This document shows, piece after piece, positions 47,191-59,375 of a DNA stretch of 64,000 bases (the first letter of the stretch is position 1; each line of letters opens with the position of its first letter). Where the stretch lies: NCBI GenBank assembly GCA_030248135.1, contig JASANC010002534.1, forward strand, positions 1-64,000, read 5' to 3'. Source of the DNA: Theristus sp. LFF4_11. Lineage: Eukaryota > Nematoda > Chromadorea > Monhysterida > Xyalidae. The notes below the pieces were generated by a model. It did not search any database, was not told the origin of the DNA, and saw only the letters and a program-made list of their open reading frames with translations. Position numbers and translations under genes: made by a program.

Positions 47191-50100
47191 GTTGATGATT
47201 GGTTTGCTGAAAATTTTTACGTTTTTGAGCGGTTTTTTAGCATTTTTTGTTCAAGGCGGTTGATCAAAAACAAAACGACACGAGAAACTTTTGAAGTGAG
47301 TCAAATGTAATTGCGTATTCCCAGAGGTCAGATCCACTCGGTTGAAAAGATTGGTAAACTGGTACAATACAACTTATATACGGCTCAACAAACAAATAAC
47401 AGTCAGACATTGTGTTTGTAAATCCACACACAATATACACGTACCGATAAGTCAAAACAATTCAGACATATTTTTGTTGATAAAACTGCGCCAAAATGAA
47501 AACGTGCAGCGACAATTGCAGGTTTGTTTATTCACCTTCTGTTACGTTATACCAAGAGTACAGACTTTTTTCTGGTGTTTCATCGGAGAAAACCAAATAA
47601 AATGTGCCAAAAACTGTTAATCTGCTATTTTTTACAGTTTTCTTTATGAAAGTGACATTAACGCTGCTAAAAGCGAAGCTATAATCTTTTCCCGCAAAGG
47701 AGTATAAAAAACTATTTTAATTTTTTTTGCCAAATGTGAAAACTAACCGATATGCGTCCGTCTTCATCGCAGAATGCACGACCATTGTGAAATTCAACTT
47801 TTTCTAGATCGATATTTTCAAGCGTTTAAAAAACTCCTGCTTTCGTTGCTGCGAAATTACATCGGTAATTGTAATTGCATCATAAAAAAGAATGTTTTCT
47901 GTGTAAAACTCAATATATGTTTTTTTTTAAAACGTGCGCGCGCACACTTTTCGTTGCGGTTCAGTTGCTCGAAAAGTTGAGTTTTTCTCTGGCAATGAAA
48001 AATGTGAACTCTCTCTGAAAAGTTGCAGGTGATTGACAAGTATTGCAGCAACGTCCAAGCAGCGCAAACGTTTTGTAGCATTTCAAATTAACGCAAGCTC
48101 ATCAGCTACTGTAGTAATGAACTAACATTGTACATACAATAATGTAGCCTAATGTTGTGTGCATCATCAGGCAACAAACGTGTGGTCAAGAAACAAAGAA
48201 AGCTGGTCAGGAAATAACCCAAAAAACCAAAAAATCATCTTGTATATATGAAAATACATACAGATTTATGCAGAATGTAACTGAATGGAAATTGTTCGTG
48301 GATAAAAATCCGAGAGAAAAGTAAAACTGTACATTAACTGTACTCGTGTTAGAACAACTTTGGCAGAAATGAAGAAAAATCTTTTATTTCAAGGTTATTA
48401 CAGAAGAATATTTCCGCGACACGAAACGTTGTCAATCCACACAGTTATCTACCTGGATATATCCGCGAACATTCTTTTTCGCACCAGGATTCATTTTTTT
48501 CCCAAAACTTCTCCGAAAAGGAAACAACAACCTGTCATATGCGCCGGGGTCAAGTGACAAAGAAAAAGAAGATATTTCATGTCCGAAATAAAGAAAATGA
48601 TGCAAGAAAATTCGCGCGCATGTGTATATGATTTCTTTATTTTATTTAGGCAATCGGATACAGACAAATTATTTCGCGATCGCGAAACAAAACGGATTGA
48701 AAAAACTTGCGCAGACCGTCGATGCAGAGTTCTTGAGATGACGGTCAAAGTTAATCTATCTGATATTCACAACGCTGATTGGCTGCGTGATTAAGGCTTT
48801 TGCAGCCAATCAGTCTGTCGGATTCAGTCTCCGTCCAATAATCCGTTTTTTCGCTTTGGACACTGGAAGAATTTTTTTGCAATCTGATTTCAATGTTTTT
48901 CACTTTTTTGCACGAAACGCTCGTAAGCAAAAAAATGTGTGCATTAAAACTTGAAAACGAGCAAATTTTGAAAGCGCTCAAATCCAGCACACTGATTGGT
49001 GGTTCCAAATCAAATTCGTTGAAATGTTAAAAGCGGAAGAAAAACAAACAGAGGTAAAAGCGTCACACACGTCTAACAAAAAAATCGGCAGCAAATACCA
49101 ATCGGTCGAATTTTTAGCTAATTTTGCAACAAAAAATGATATTTAGCAACAACAGCATCTGTAGTGGTAGGAAAACAGACATACGTGCAGGAAGACAATT
49201 AAGAAGTGTTTTAGAATAAAATTTAAATAAAATACAACGCTCTTTGAACTTATGTTGCACATGTTCAGAAACGTACTTTTATCGAAAAACATCACCATAA
49301 ATCGGAATATAGCAAAAAGACGGGGACACAATTGCATACCGATTATCTAAATCAAGTTTTGATGAATATTTTTGCACGGCATATGGAATAGAGAATTAAA
49401 ATACTATTTGAAAATTTTATCACCAACCCGTTCAAAAAAAAAGTGCGCGTGCACTACGTCTTAGTGGGACACCACTTCCATTCAATTCATATCCAGCGTT
49501 GTGTGCCCGGTTTTAAAAGTTTTGATTAATTGGTGTTTCAAGATGAATTGTGACATATGACAGTGTGTAGGAAATAGTGACGGGCACAACTGAGACAAAC
49601 GACGAGAGGGGCTAAACGGTAATTAAAACACGACCTAAAAGACTGGCGAGTGTATATGCGTAACTTTTTCGTGAAACTAAAACTTTGAAAACTTCTGAAT
49701 TTCTGAAAACATTGAAAACACTTTGACCTACCGGAATATCGGTATTGGCGTTGCAACGAGCGCCAGTCGCTCCGCCCCCTTGCATTTCGTCATTCTTGTG
49801 CGATTTACACGAGAACAGTTAAGAATTCGTTCAAACGCGCTAATTCTTCTTCACAGTTTTCACATATTTCTACAAGAACGTACTAATTTATTCACCCGGT
49901 GGTGAAGTTGTTTGATGTAGCGTTTTACCGAATGAGCACGTTTTGACGTGCATGTGCTTGAATGCAGTGATCCAAACATGGTTTTGCAGTGCAACGTTAT
50001 GTAAACACTTTTTTTGTTTCGTAAGTCAACATGTCTCTATTCCACATTGTTTACATTTGTTCCGACGCTAAACACCACGAAATAATAAAGCAGGTTTGAT

Positions 50101-51429
50101 ATATCACACCTCAACCATTATGAAACAAAAGGCCAACCTTTTCATTTCACGTCCCGTGTTCCAGAGAATAAAAAACGTGCGTTTTCATAGCTGCTTCGAT
50201 TTGAACGTTCTGTAACACTCGGCTGGGTCCTGTCAGAACTTCACATTCATGCAACTTTTCTCAGTGTGAAAGATTTCTGCCCTTTGAACATCTCCCTGAA
50301 AATCGGCGACGTGACCTGGTGGGGGACACAAACATGACCAACCAGGACAAAGACAGACTGTTGTGCTTTATTTTGTCTCCATTAAATCACCTTTACACAC
50401 TGTAGTTTTCAGGCGGCTGTTCAATATTTCACTGATGTTGACAACCACTCAAAACCCATTCATAATCATTTTTTTCAATATCTCCCATATAATTTTTACA
50501 GTTTTATCACAGTTAAAGAACAAAAAAAACAAACAAATAAATAAACAGTTTGGTCGGTTTTGCAAAGCAACAGTCAAGCTATGGAAGCACACTGCACGGC
50601 TGCTTTGAGTCTATTCTGGATTCGCCGGAGACTGGGAGTGTTGCTGTGAAGTGCATAAATGGGCGAAGGGAAGGGGCTTCAATTTCACAGAATCTTCAGC
50701 AAACCGAAATCTTTGTACGCAGAAAGGTCGCTGTTTTTTTTCAAAACCAGGACAAAATCCAAAGAACTCCTTGTCTCAGCCGGTTTCAGCTGTGAAATCT
50801 GCTTTACCTTCAACTCAACTCCAGCACGCTGATTGGCTGCACTGCAATTGTATGATGCGCAACCTTATCAATGAGTTCTTATCAATTTTTGGTTCTGCGA
50901 GTCATTGCGCGGCACAGTTTCACACTTTTCAGTATGTGACGGCAATTCAAACCAGGCCAAGCGACCCAGTCGTCTTTTGGGGACTCGGGTCACATCACCA
51001 CGTTTGAATTGCCGCGTCATGCATGAGACTGTTTACCTATCTGAGCATTGAGCCGCAGAACCACAATGAAAGATAATAGTGCAATCAGCAGTTACCACAA
51101 CATGCAGCCAACAATCAGCATATTGTTTGCAAACGTGTTGCGAACAAAAACTACACGAATCAATGAAAAACAAATGACAGAACCAGCATCAAGTAAAGGC
51201 ACCACAATTGACATCAAAAAACTAGTTGAAAGAGAATGATACTCATCCTGATTCTACCAAGCAAGCGTAACAAACAAAAAGCGTTTAGACGGTTTCGAGG
51301 TCTGCGAAAGTTCAAAACAGAATTGCGAGTTTATGACACTGTTACAGTTACTGTTCTTCAGAGCTGTGAAACATGAACAGCACCGCAATGAAACGGCCAG
51401 CTTTGGTGACAGCCACCAGCACAGGTGTT
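47191..51429. other. Intergenic region between PEX5 3' end and arrestin 5' end
   Basis: This 4.2 kb AT-rich stretch presumably holds the arrestin promoter and 5' UTR and the PEX5 3' UTR. No coding exon chain was found. A short hairpin built from GCTGATTGGCTGC and its complement lies at about 48775-48813. A GC-richer hairpin with GGCAATTCAAA arms lies near 50940-51015. Confidence 0.55.
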
Positions 51430-54400
51430 TCACTGCACTGCCGGCCTGTGCAGCGCGGCTGGCTGCTGCGTGTCAACGGACACCGGCGCCGCCAACGAGT
51501 CCACAGCGGCCGTCAAGGCGGCCAGGTCGCGTCTGTCGATGGCGGCTAACAGCTGCGCTCGCTGCGCCTCAACGTTCGGCGAGCCTAGAGTCCGCTTTTT
51601 ATACGAGGTTTTATCGATAAACAAAATTGTCGAAAAGTCGCCAAAACAATTGTGAAGCGCAGCGTCACTTCGCTACACATTCATGAAGCACGAAACAGCA
51701 CAGCTTCATACAGACACGGACACACTACGGACGCGTGCGCACGCTTCATGAATGTGAATGGAACGCAGTGACGGCAACGCTTCAAGCCTTCATGATCACA
51801 TATAAACACAGTGGTACACCTGCATGGTCAAGTCACAACATCACACACAAACACGCGTGCTCCTGTGACATCGCATCTGTTTGTTGGGCAGCTGTGCAAT
51901 TGCACTGTGTCACAGCATCGAGTCCACCGTATTCAGAAGTGGAATTTCACGATTTCCGCGTGTTTATTTGCAATTTTGCAAACTTGAGTTCAAAAACAAC
52001 ATGTGTTGAAGTTGAGAGTACGCACAGTAAAACTGTAAGACATAACATAACCGGTGCATTCTGGCAACCGTTGTGGTGGTTCATGGTTGACTGATACGTG
52101 ATTTTGATTGCAACTCCCGACAACAAAAACTAAACCCAACTGAAACTATAGGTTGAACAATTGGGATTGTCAAAAGCTAGCACCAGAAAAACAGAAGTCT
52201 TACGAGGCAACGACTGCTCAGGCGTAGCTGAAAGTTGACCAAAACTGAATTGAAACTGTTTGATATCAAAACACTGCGAAGTTCTTCGAACCTTTCTTCA
52301 AAACAAGCAAAATCACGCTCTCACGTGTGGAACCGGTCGTTCTGTTTGTTGTTCGAGACATAAAGAACGTGAAATTTCCGAAGTCGTTCAACGCTTCAAC
52401 AAACCTTCCACAAACTCAAAGCGCCCCCAAAAAAACGTCGACGCCCACAACCAAAAAAGCGTACCGGTGTATGCGGAGTCTGCGAGCGCCGCCATGCGCA
52501 GCGTGTGCCAGATGGAGTGCGACATCGTTTGTTCGCCTTGCGGGCCGATGCCTCGCTGCTGCAGCTGCAACGCCGATACGAAGTGCTCCAGCGCCTCGCT
52601 GAAACAATTTCCATGCAACGTTTTTTTCTTCTTCTTCTTCTTCTCTCTCTCTCTCTCGTTCCGATTCTGTTCAGCGTGCCGTGTTACTGTGGTTATCAAC
52701 AGTATAGTGGTTACTGTATTCTGTTCTGCTCCGTTCTTTCTTGGTCCTGCGATACAATGTGTTTCACACACAATTCTGGTTTTTATTGTGATCAAGAGCG
52801 AATTCTCCCGCCATACACACCCACCATCTGCGATAGTCTCTTTGATTTGGTTGGGCAGTGGTCTCAAAGCCAGAAAATTAAAAAAATTATCATCTTTTTT
52901 ATCACGGATTTCCAAGCGGACAATCCGCGATAGTTTCCGCGCACCTTGTACTGTGTTTCACATTGCGCGAATAACGTGTATTTTTTTGTCTGTCAAATCT
53001 GTGCACGGCGCAGAGCTCACGAAGCTTTTAGCTGCACGCAAATTCTGTGTTCTGATTCATGCCTTCAAACCGCGGTTGTTGTAATAAAACGTCAAGCAGC
53101 ACAGTTACGAACATACAACCATGAAGCAAAAGAGGAAACGTGAAAATGTTTTTGTCTAAACATTTTTCATGCGCGCTTAGACGAGAACGCGGTTTCATAC
53201 TTGACCCAGGCATTTAAAATTGGTGATTGACCCAGAGTCGCTGCAAGAGTACGCCCGAGACATTGCGGGCGTCCTGAATCGCAGCGCCAAGCATGAAATG
53301 TAAACTAACTCGGCCATTCCATGTGTACAAAACGCACTGAGTCGCGCAGAACCAGCAAACAAGAAGAGAGAAACGATGACGACAAGCGAACGCGGACACC
53401 GACCGATGCGCCTTCAGATGGAGACAGCTGATGCCGAGGTTGCAGCGTGCGCGCACGAACGCCGGGTAGAGAGCGAGCGCACGACTGTAGGCGCCGATGG
53501 CGTCCGCCACACGCTCGCCGGCGCTGTTCGCAAGCGTCGCGCCCAGGCGATTCCAAATGCGCGCGTCCTGCGCGCACGCAAACTCGTGAAACGATGAATT
53601 GCGGCAAGCCGCCGAACTCTAAACTAGCGGCAATCAGCTGATTCGTTGCGACTACGGTATGCACGCTTTCGGTGGCGCAATTGCTGCGCGGCGGAAACTA
53701 CAAGCACTCACCTCCGGTTTCACAGCGAGCGCCGCCTCGAACGAATCAACAGCTCGTTCGAAGTTGCCGCCAATGTTGTAGAGGACACCGAGCGCGTTCT
53801 GCAGGGCGGCGTCGACGCGCGGCTGGGCGCCGGCGGCCGCGAGGAAACTGCGCTCCAGCTGTTCGAAGGATTCTCTGGCAAAAAAACAAACAAAACAATG
53901 ACCGCAAAACGCACCACTGTATCGTAAATATGCACATGCACGTCAGTAAGCTTCGTGAATACGTTGATAATACATGCTGGTCGGGTAAAAAACAAACAAA
54001 CAAAAAACCACACAATTTCGAATTTTAGCTGCGAAAGTTCTGCGCGGTTTGTAGTCTCATACATTGACAGATAAATTGATTTGAGGCGCACCCACGGTAC
54101 ACCACCACACACCGTCGTACATGGGACGGCTTACACAGGCGATTCAATCACGTTCACAGTGGTGGTGAGCGTGAGACACAAGTGACCAAGACACAAGAGG
54201 CACTGCCCACACACGACACACCGCTGCTGTGCGGCAGTTGCACTGCACGTTTGTGCACTTCAAACACGTGCGCAGTCGCACGCTGACACTGACGCCAAAT
54301 TGGTGTGACGCCAAACTGACATGTGTGCGCAGTGTGGCGGCAAACAACAACAACACACACACACCTGTCCATAAACGACGATATCGTCGGTCGTTTGCGT

Positions 54401-56935
54401 TGTCGGTCGAGCATTTCCGCCGGTGCTAAATGCGCGTACGACGGGTTTGCCCCCAACCACTCGGCCAACGTCGCCATCGCATCATTGTACAGACCTGGCA
54501 AACGAACACTTTTCCAGTTCCCGGTTTTTGTCCGGATAATTTTCGTCGGAACTGTGACATTTTTGCTTCGCCTAAAAAAACGCAGCGTTCGTCCGTGAAC
54601 GTACATTCGTTGGTGTAGGCGACGCCGAGCGCAAACAGCGTGTCCAGATGAGTCGGCTCGATGTGCAGCGACTTGCGCAGCGCCGCGATCGCAGCCGCCT
54701 CCTGTTCGTTCTCCGACTGCGCTGCGCCCAGACAGCGCCATGCCTGCTGAGTGAATGAGATCGATGAAGTCGCCCGTTGAAAACAGTCCACCAGTGCGTA
54801 GGTTCGCAAAGTGCTGGTCTTTTGCCGGCTCGTAAAGTCGTAATCTCCTGGTCTTCGGCTCGTAAAATCATCGTTCTAGCCGTAAGTCGTGAGTTAGAAA
54901 CGTTCCAACCGGACATGTAAATTCGAGAAGTCCCAATAATTAGGTTCGTAAGGTGGGTGGGCCTATAAAGTCCCACCCAGTCGCAGCTTCCATGTACCGG
55001 ACTGACTGAAGACAGTTCAGTCATACTGTACCGTCACAAACAAACGCACGAATGCACGCCGCAGTAACGTCGTATGTATAGATGTTTATTGCATACCGTG
55101 CAACATTGTCCGTGGACTGTGTTCACTGAAGTGTCCGGTCCACCAACCTCGGCGTTGTTCGGTTCGTTCTGCACAGCCGCCTCGAAATGCAGAATGGCGT
55201 TGGCGAGTTCGCCGAGCGCCAGCAGTCGTTTCCCCTCCGCCAGCGGATCGGCAGCGCCGACGAACGGATTCTGCTCTTGCATCGTGTACTCCTGCGAGCA
55301 GCAACACTGTTTTCTTGGTGTTACAAAACGCAATTGCGCGCCCAATTCGCGCGCCCACCTTGTACATCGTCGCATTGCCCTCGTACTCGTTCAGCCAACT
55401 GTACTCATCCGTGCCGGCCATCGTGTCCCACTGTCCCTCCAGATGACTCCAGTAATCTTCGTATTGCGCGCCAGTCAACGGCGATGCCACCGCTGCACCA
55501 CTGTTCGCGCTCGTATCGTCGTTGTTGTTGTCGCCGTGTTGCATTGTTTCAAACTGCGCAACACAAATGGTTTATTTGATAGACTTTCCCTGGCGATCGT
55601 GGTGGAGCAACATTCTTTTTCATACAGCTATGAGAAGCGTTTCGACGATAAACACTTCAATGTAATTTGTTGACAGAGATTTACCATTGATTTCAGTCAA
55701 ACGAACAGGTGAAAGATGGAACAAAAAAGTGGAACTTTAAAACAATGAGCGTTCCTTCATCGACGTCGGACCGTACCGTACCTCATCAGTCCACTTGTTC
55801 GCCAGCAGTTGCTCCTGTTGTTTGACGTTTGAATCGAATTCAGTCAAATATTCGTGGCCCCATTTCACGCCGGCATGCGGTTCCCTGAAATATTGTACAG
55901 ACACTTCCAATTCACGTTTCAATGAATCAATCTAAAACAGAAGAATCTAAAAAGTAAAAACGATATGACCGATTAAAGACACAAACGAACAAACAAAAGT
56001 GCAAAAAGTTTTTTGAGCTGGAGTGTTTGCATGAGTTTCATTTTTTTCATCGTTTGATAGGTGCAAGTATATGGACTGTATACGTACCTCACGGCGAACT
56101 GTGCGTTTGGATGCAAAGTTGCCGAGTGTTGCTGTAGAGGCACAGGGTTGTTGAAGTGATTTTCAGCGTGTACGCTGGCGTCGCTGTGCAAAACTTGTGT
56201 GATCGATCTGTTCATTTTGTTGTATTCGGTCAGCCATTTTCCATCATGTTTCGTCTGACGACCGTATTCGTCCGTCCAAGTTTTGGCCATCTGTGAAGTT
56301 TACCGTTCAGTAATTCGGTACGGTCTATTTCTATATCATGTGCAATTAATTAGCTGATTGGTTGGTGACCACGTGATGCGTGCATTCTGCGGAGAGGCAG
56401 TGCTGTCCAGGTTATAGGTTTCCGGGTAGACTTCATTTCACCTCCACGAAACTGCATGAAACACAAAACACTGCACCTTCGAATGCTCCGGCGCTTCCCG
56501 GAGTCCGCTTGCAAGCGAACGCATTGAAAATGTCGACGGCACAATTGCTGCACTTGTGGACAAACCGCTTAGGTATTCGCGGGTCAACTGAAAATCGCGG
56601 TTCCTTCTTGCCGGTTAGTTTGTGAAGTTTTTCGAAGCATTTGCATTTCACAACAGACGTACAAAATTGACAAAAAAAGCTCACTCACATGATCCGGAGC
56701 TTGGCCTGATTGCGACGACGACGATGACGCCGAAGAGACGAGCAGCGATCGCTCGCGATGGTGTTGGGCATCTGAAATTGAACAGAAATGTGAGCATTTT
56801 TTTGTGATACAAAAGTTTTTGCCAAAAAAATAAAAAACGATCAAAAACACCTGTGTTGAGAATTCGTGAGCTGAGTTGCATCAACGGATTCTGCTGGCCG
56901 CACTGGCCGTCAACCAACGGACGCAGTGAACCCAT
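51430..56935 (-). CDS. PEX5: Peroxisomal targeting signal 1 receptor PEX5, complete
   Basis: Cytosolic receptor that binds SKL-type C-termini and docks cargo at the peroxisomal membrane. Exons, 5' to 3': 56935-56851, 56771-56689, 56290-56093, 55931-55782, 55553-55359, 55291-55148, 54743-54605, 54494-54365, 53874-53712, 53567-53404, 52598-52465, 51584-51430. They join in frame to 579 residues. The N-terminus has the conserved Cys12 in a GQCGQQNPLMQL context, the export ubiquitination site in this family. The disordered half has pentapeptides WTDEY, WLTEY, WGHEY and WLNEY (WxxxF/Y, PEX14-binding) and weaker WTDEV. From residue ~240 come TPRs: EGKRLLALGELANAILHFEAAV, AWRCLGAAQSENEQ, DTLFALGVAYTNE, ALGVLYNIGGNFERAVDSFEAAL, IWNRLGATLAN, RARCNLGISCLHLKAHR, then EALEHFVSAL and IWHTLRMAAL. 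The short C-terminal exon has a DRRDLAAL segment. An alternative acceptor 3 bp upstream of 54743 would add one Gln. Confidence 0.93.
51655..51805. repeat. Small palindromic element upstream of the last PEX5 exon
   Basis: Left sequence with CGTCACTTC and CACATTCATGAAGC is mirrored on the right by GCTTCATGAATGTG and CGCAGTGACG. Related CTTCATGAATGC sequence occurs near 13470 and 63065, so it is probably a MITE fragment. Confidence 0.45.
52627..52657 (+). repeat. CTT/CT microsatellite in PEX5 intron 10
   Basis: A (CTT)n run passes directly into (CT)n, just upstream on the minus strand of the acceptor used by the exon starting at 52598. On the minus strand it reads as purine-rich GAGA/GAA sequence, so it is not the polypyrimidine tract of that acceptor. 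Confidence 0.85.
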
Positions 56936-57603
56936 GATTTTTCTTTTTTTTTGTTCTTCCGAAACTTTTTTTTTAATTTCAATTCAAATGATTTGATTCA
57001 TTTGAGTTCAATGCCCCGAACACCCGTAGCAGCCGCTGTTTGTCAAGCTTTCAGTCAGTCTTCAATTCGGGTTTGATTTCGATTGAGGCTTGCTGTTCTT
57101 TTTACATCTGAAAAACGACGCAAAAAAAACAGAAAACATGAAGAAATGGTGAAAAATTAAGTTCAAGTTTAATTTTTATTTACACGGTCACATTTGATGA
57201 AAGAAGAATATCTTTTTGTGTTTCTTTGCGCCCATAATAAACGGTGCATTTGTTTTCTTGTGGCAATAAAAAAGAGAACAATGCAATTGAAAACCAGTCA
57301 AGCAACTAAACAAACTACATGAACTGATAAGAAAAACCGCGTACTCACTACTCAGCGACTGGCTCGTCCCCCCGTCCCCCCATAGTTGTTCCAGAGCCGG
57401 GGGGTTGGGGGGGGGGCGATATAGATAGCTGGAGCAAATTTTCCAGATGGATAGATAGCTCGAAAATTTTGGGGGGGCCGCGGGGGGGGGCATGTGACTT
57501 TGGGGGGGGGGCGGTCAAAATTTTGAAATTAGATGAGATAATGTGATCTAATTATGCGTATTTATCATTTATAATCAGGTAATGACGCGTAATACCATGT
57601 CGC

Positions 57604-57673
57604 GTCCATGGCGTAGCGGTAGAACTTTGGCCTACAGTTCTGTAGGTACTGGGTTCGAACCTCGCTGTGGACA
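57604..57673 (+). repeat. tRNA-like sequence, probable head of a tRNA-derived SINE
   Basis: It has a 7-bp acceptor-like pairing (GTCCATG with TGTGGAC, two G-U pairs), an A-box-like GGCGTAGCGGTAG and a perfect B box GGTTCGAACC at 57652-57661. The middle arm CCTACAG/CTGTAGG does not leave a normal seven-base anticodon loop and the D arm pairs poorly, so a working tRNA is unlikely. A non-tRNA body and a GGATTA-rich tail follow downstream. Confidence 0.6.
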
Positions 57674-57847
57674 AGACATACTCGTGGAAAATTAGAGTGA
57701 CCAATGAACACCTAATGGTCTATTCCCTCCTGAGCCGAGGGTAAAATTGGCGTAAAACTACAAAGCTAAACCGGAGCTGGAGCTGATCCCTGATCCCAAT
57801 GTTTCACCCCTTCAACAAAGCTGTCAATCAAGGCACTTTCACTTTGT

Positions 57848-57955
57848 TAAAAAGGCTTCACTAAGGATTAGGATTAGGTTTAGGATTAGGAACCTACAAC
57901 GACTTCATTAGGATTAGGATTGGGCTTAGGATTAGGAATCTACAACGACTTCATT
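57848..57955 (+). repeat. Tandem repeat with GGATTA units (two ~50-bp copies)
   Basis: Two copies of a ~50-bp block run from CTTCACTAAGG or CTTCATTAGG to CTACAACGA, each filled with AGGATTAGGATTAGG and TTAGGATTAGG. It resembles a SINE tail or degenerate telomere-like repeat. Confidence 0.7.
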
Positions 57956-58143
57956 GAAACCGAACTAAACAACAAAACAGACTGTAAACTTGGCTTTGGT
58001 TTAGTAATGTAGGCAAAGCAAAAATTGGGCTCGGGGCAGTATTGCCCTTCTCCGCCGGAGTTTGGTACCTTCGGGTTTCCGGAACCGGCGCGCGTACAAA
58101 TAAAAAAAAAGTAATTTACTCACCAATTATGATAGTTCTCGCC

Positions 58144-58150
58144 TATATAA
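58144..58150 (+). promoter_or_regulatory. TATA-like box upstream of the Gag-like ORF
   Basis: TATATAA lies 121 bp before the ATG at 58271. The sequence between, including TGGTGAGCCCGACG near 58228, resembles the leader of an LTR retroelement. No second LTR was identified, so this is tentative. Confidence 0.35.
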
Positions 58151-58270
58151 CTGTGATATTTCTTGTACACTGGGAGTCAGTTCTGAGATCGACATTAAAG
58201 TTATCTCTCTACATCGGCTCATCGTTTGTGGTGAGCCCGACGTCTACAACACGCAGCCTTCGCTATTGAG

Positions 58271-59140
58271 ATGGATCGTCGTCAAAGATGTTCGTTTCGT
58301 TCGCTTCGTCGTAAGCCACTGTTATCGTCCAGTCATCATGACCGCACGTCGTCGTCATCCGCAGAGAACACAGAGCTCGCAAGCAGGGACAGTGACCGTG
58401 GTGATGATGCCGATACAAGCATGGTGAAGTTGAAAGGGTGGGATGTTACGCAGTTGATTAAGCGGTGCTGTGAGCGCAAAGACAGGAAGCGTCTCAACCT
58501 GCTATGTGCTGTGTTTAAGCAAAAGAAAGAGTTGAGTGAGACGTTACGTTGTAAAATGGAGGCGACCATTTCACCGTCTGAGACTTTGCCGTTACGTGAG
58601 CTTGCTGACAGAGTGAGGGACTTTTCGTCGCAGTATTTTGATTATAAGCGTCACCTGAAAATCAGCAGATCGAATGATCTGGATGAGTCTGAGTTGTACA
58701 GTTCATTTCAAGATGACACAGAGACAGAGGACGCTGGGTGCAGTTTCCAAGATGAACCAGAGACGGATGACGTTGAGCGCAGTGCTCTGACAGCGACAGC
58801 AATCAGTGCTACAGTGACGGATCAGGATGAGACGCCAATCGTGACTGCCTGTGAATCAGATGATACGGTCTCCGGTCCGAACCAGTGCTGTGCGTGCATT
58901 TCGCGTACTTCGAGGAGAGGTCAAAAAGCACAGACGTACTATCCCACACCGGCCCTGAAAAAGGGTGTGCCTCTGCTTAAGAGTGTACGAGGTGGCAAAT
59001 CTGTTTCAACTGTACCGGCCCTGAAAAAGGGTGTGCCTCTGAACAAGAGTGCACCAGGTGTCAAATCATCGACTGCACCGGCCATGAAAAATGGTATGCC
59101 TCTATTGTTGGCATCAAACGCACTTCATCGTCGTCAGTAA
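58271..59140 (+). CDS. Gag-like retroelement ORF, probably truncated (289 aa)
   Basis: The ATG opens a 289-codon frame: a basic Arg/Ser-rich start, a helical segment of about 80 residues (GWDVTQLIKRCCERKDRKRL onward, heptad-like), an acidic middle with two related DDTETED and DEPETDD blocks, and a basic C-terminal part. The last part has three imperfect 21-22 residue repeats starting at 58949, 59015 and 59078 (PALKKGVPL, PALKKGVPL, PAMKNGMPL). No zinc knuckle is present. The Gag call rests on position after a leader-like region, the helical basic/acidic layout and nearby protease-like sequence. The 3' end overlaps an antisense frame, so the ORF is probably cut by rearrangement. Confidence 0.5.
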   Translation: MDRRQRCSFRSLRRKPLLSSSHHDRTSSSSAENTELASRDSDRGDDADTSMVKLKGWDVTQLIKRCCERKDRKRLNLLCAVFKQKKELSETLRCKMEATISPSETLPLRELADRVRDFSSQYFDYKRHLKISRSNDLDESELYSSFQDDTETEDAGCSFQDEPETDDVERSALTATAISATVTDQDETPIVTACESDDTVSGPNQCCACISRTSRRGQKAQTYYPTPALKKGVPLLKSVRGGKSVSTVPALKKGVPLNKSAPGVKSSTAPAMKNGMPLLLASNALHRRQ

Positions 59141-59375
59141 CAGGGCAACATTCACGAACCTTTTTAACAAAAGACACATCACTACCCTTGCCATCTGCGG
59201 GATAGCATTTCATCAATCGAAACGGTTTGCCGCTTTTTGTGATCACTTTTACTGCGAGTTCACGCAATTTATTCCTTCCAATAATCATGTCTACATCACC
59301 ATTCAAGGTTGGTGACACAAGGAATTCACAGTTTTTCACAGTTTTACCGGCAATTGAATCTGTGGCGTTGAATGG
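59061..59375 (-). pseudogene. Retropepsin-like protease fragment, antisense to the Gag-like ORF
   Basis: The minus strand reads through a frame containing CEFLVSPTLNGDVDMIIGRNKL. The DVDMIIG-x3-L segment resembles the C-terminal strand of aspartic proteases in LTR retroelements (the I-I/L-G motif). The upstream catalytic Asp-Thr/Ser-Gly region is missing: beyond about 59375 the sequence turns into the duplicated ALDH intron segment. It therefore looks like a broken remnant facing the Gag-like ORF head-on. Confidence 0.45.

Noticed and set aside
52260..53084. 274-codon plus-strand ORF
   Set aside because: It runs across PEX5 introns and antisense to PEX5 exon 11; the minus-strand PEX5 model explains the coding signal.
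53214..53403. Extension of the PEX5 TPR exon beyond 53404 to a stop at 53214
   Set aside because: The reading loses family similarity immediately after AHR, and splicing at 53404 to 52598 restores the expected EALEHF helix in frame.
55074..55673. 199-codon plus-strand ORF
   Set aside because: Antisense shadow of PEX5 exons 5 and 6, whose minus-strand frame matches PEX5.
57604..57673. Functional tRNA gene
   Set aside because: The anticodon loop and D arm do not fold normally although the A/B boxes and acceptor pairing are present; a SINE head fits better.
57848..57955. Internal telomere repeat
   Set aside because: Units are GGATTA mixed with GGTTTA and GGCTTA in a 50-bp tandem block, too short and irregular, and placed as the tail of a SINE-like unit.
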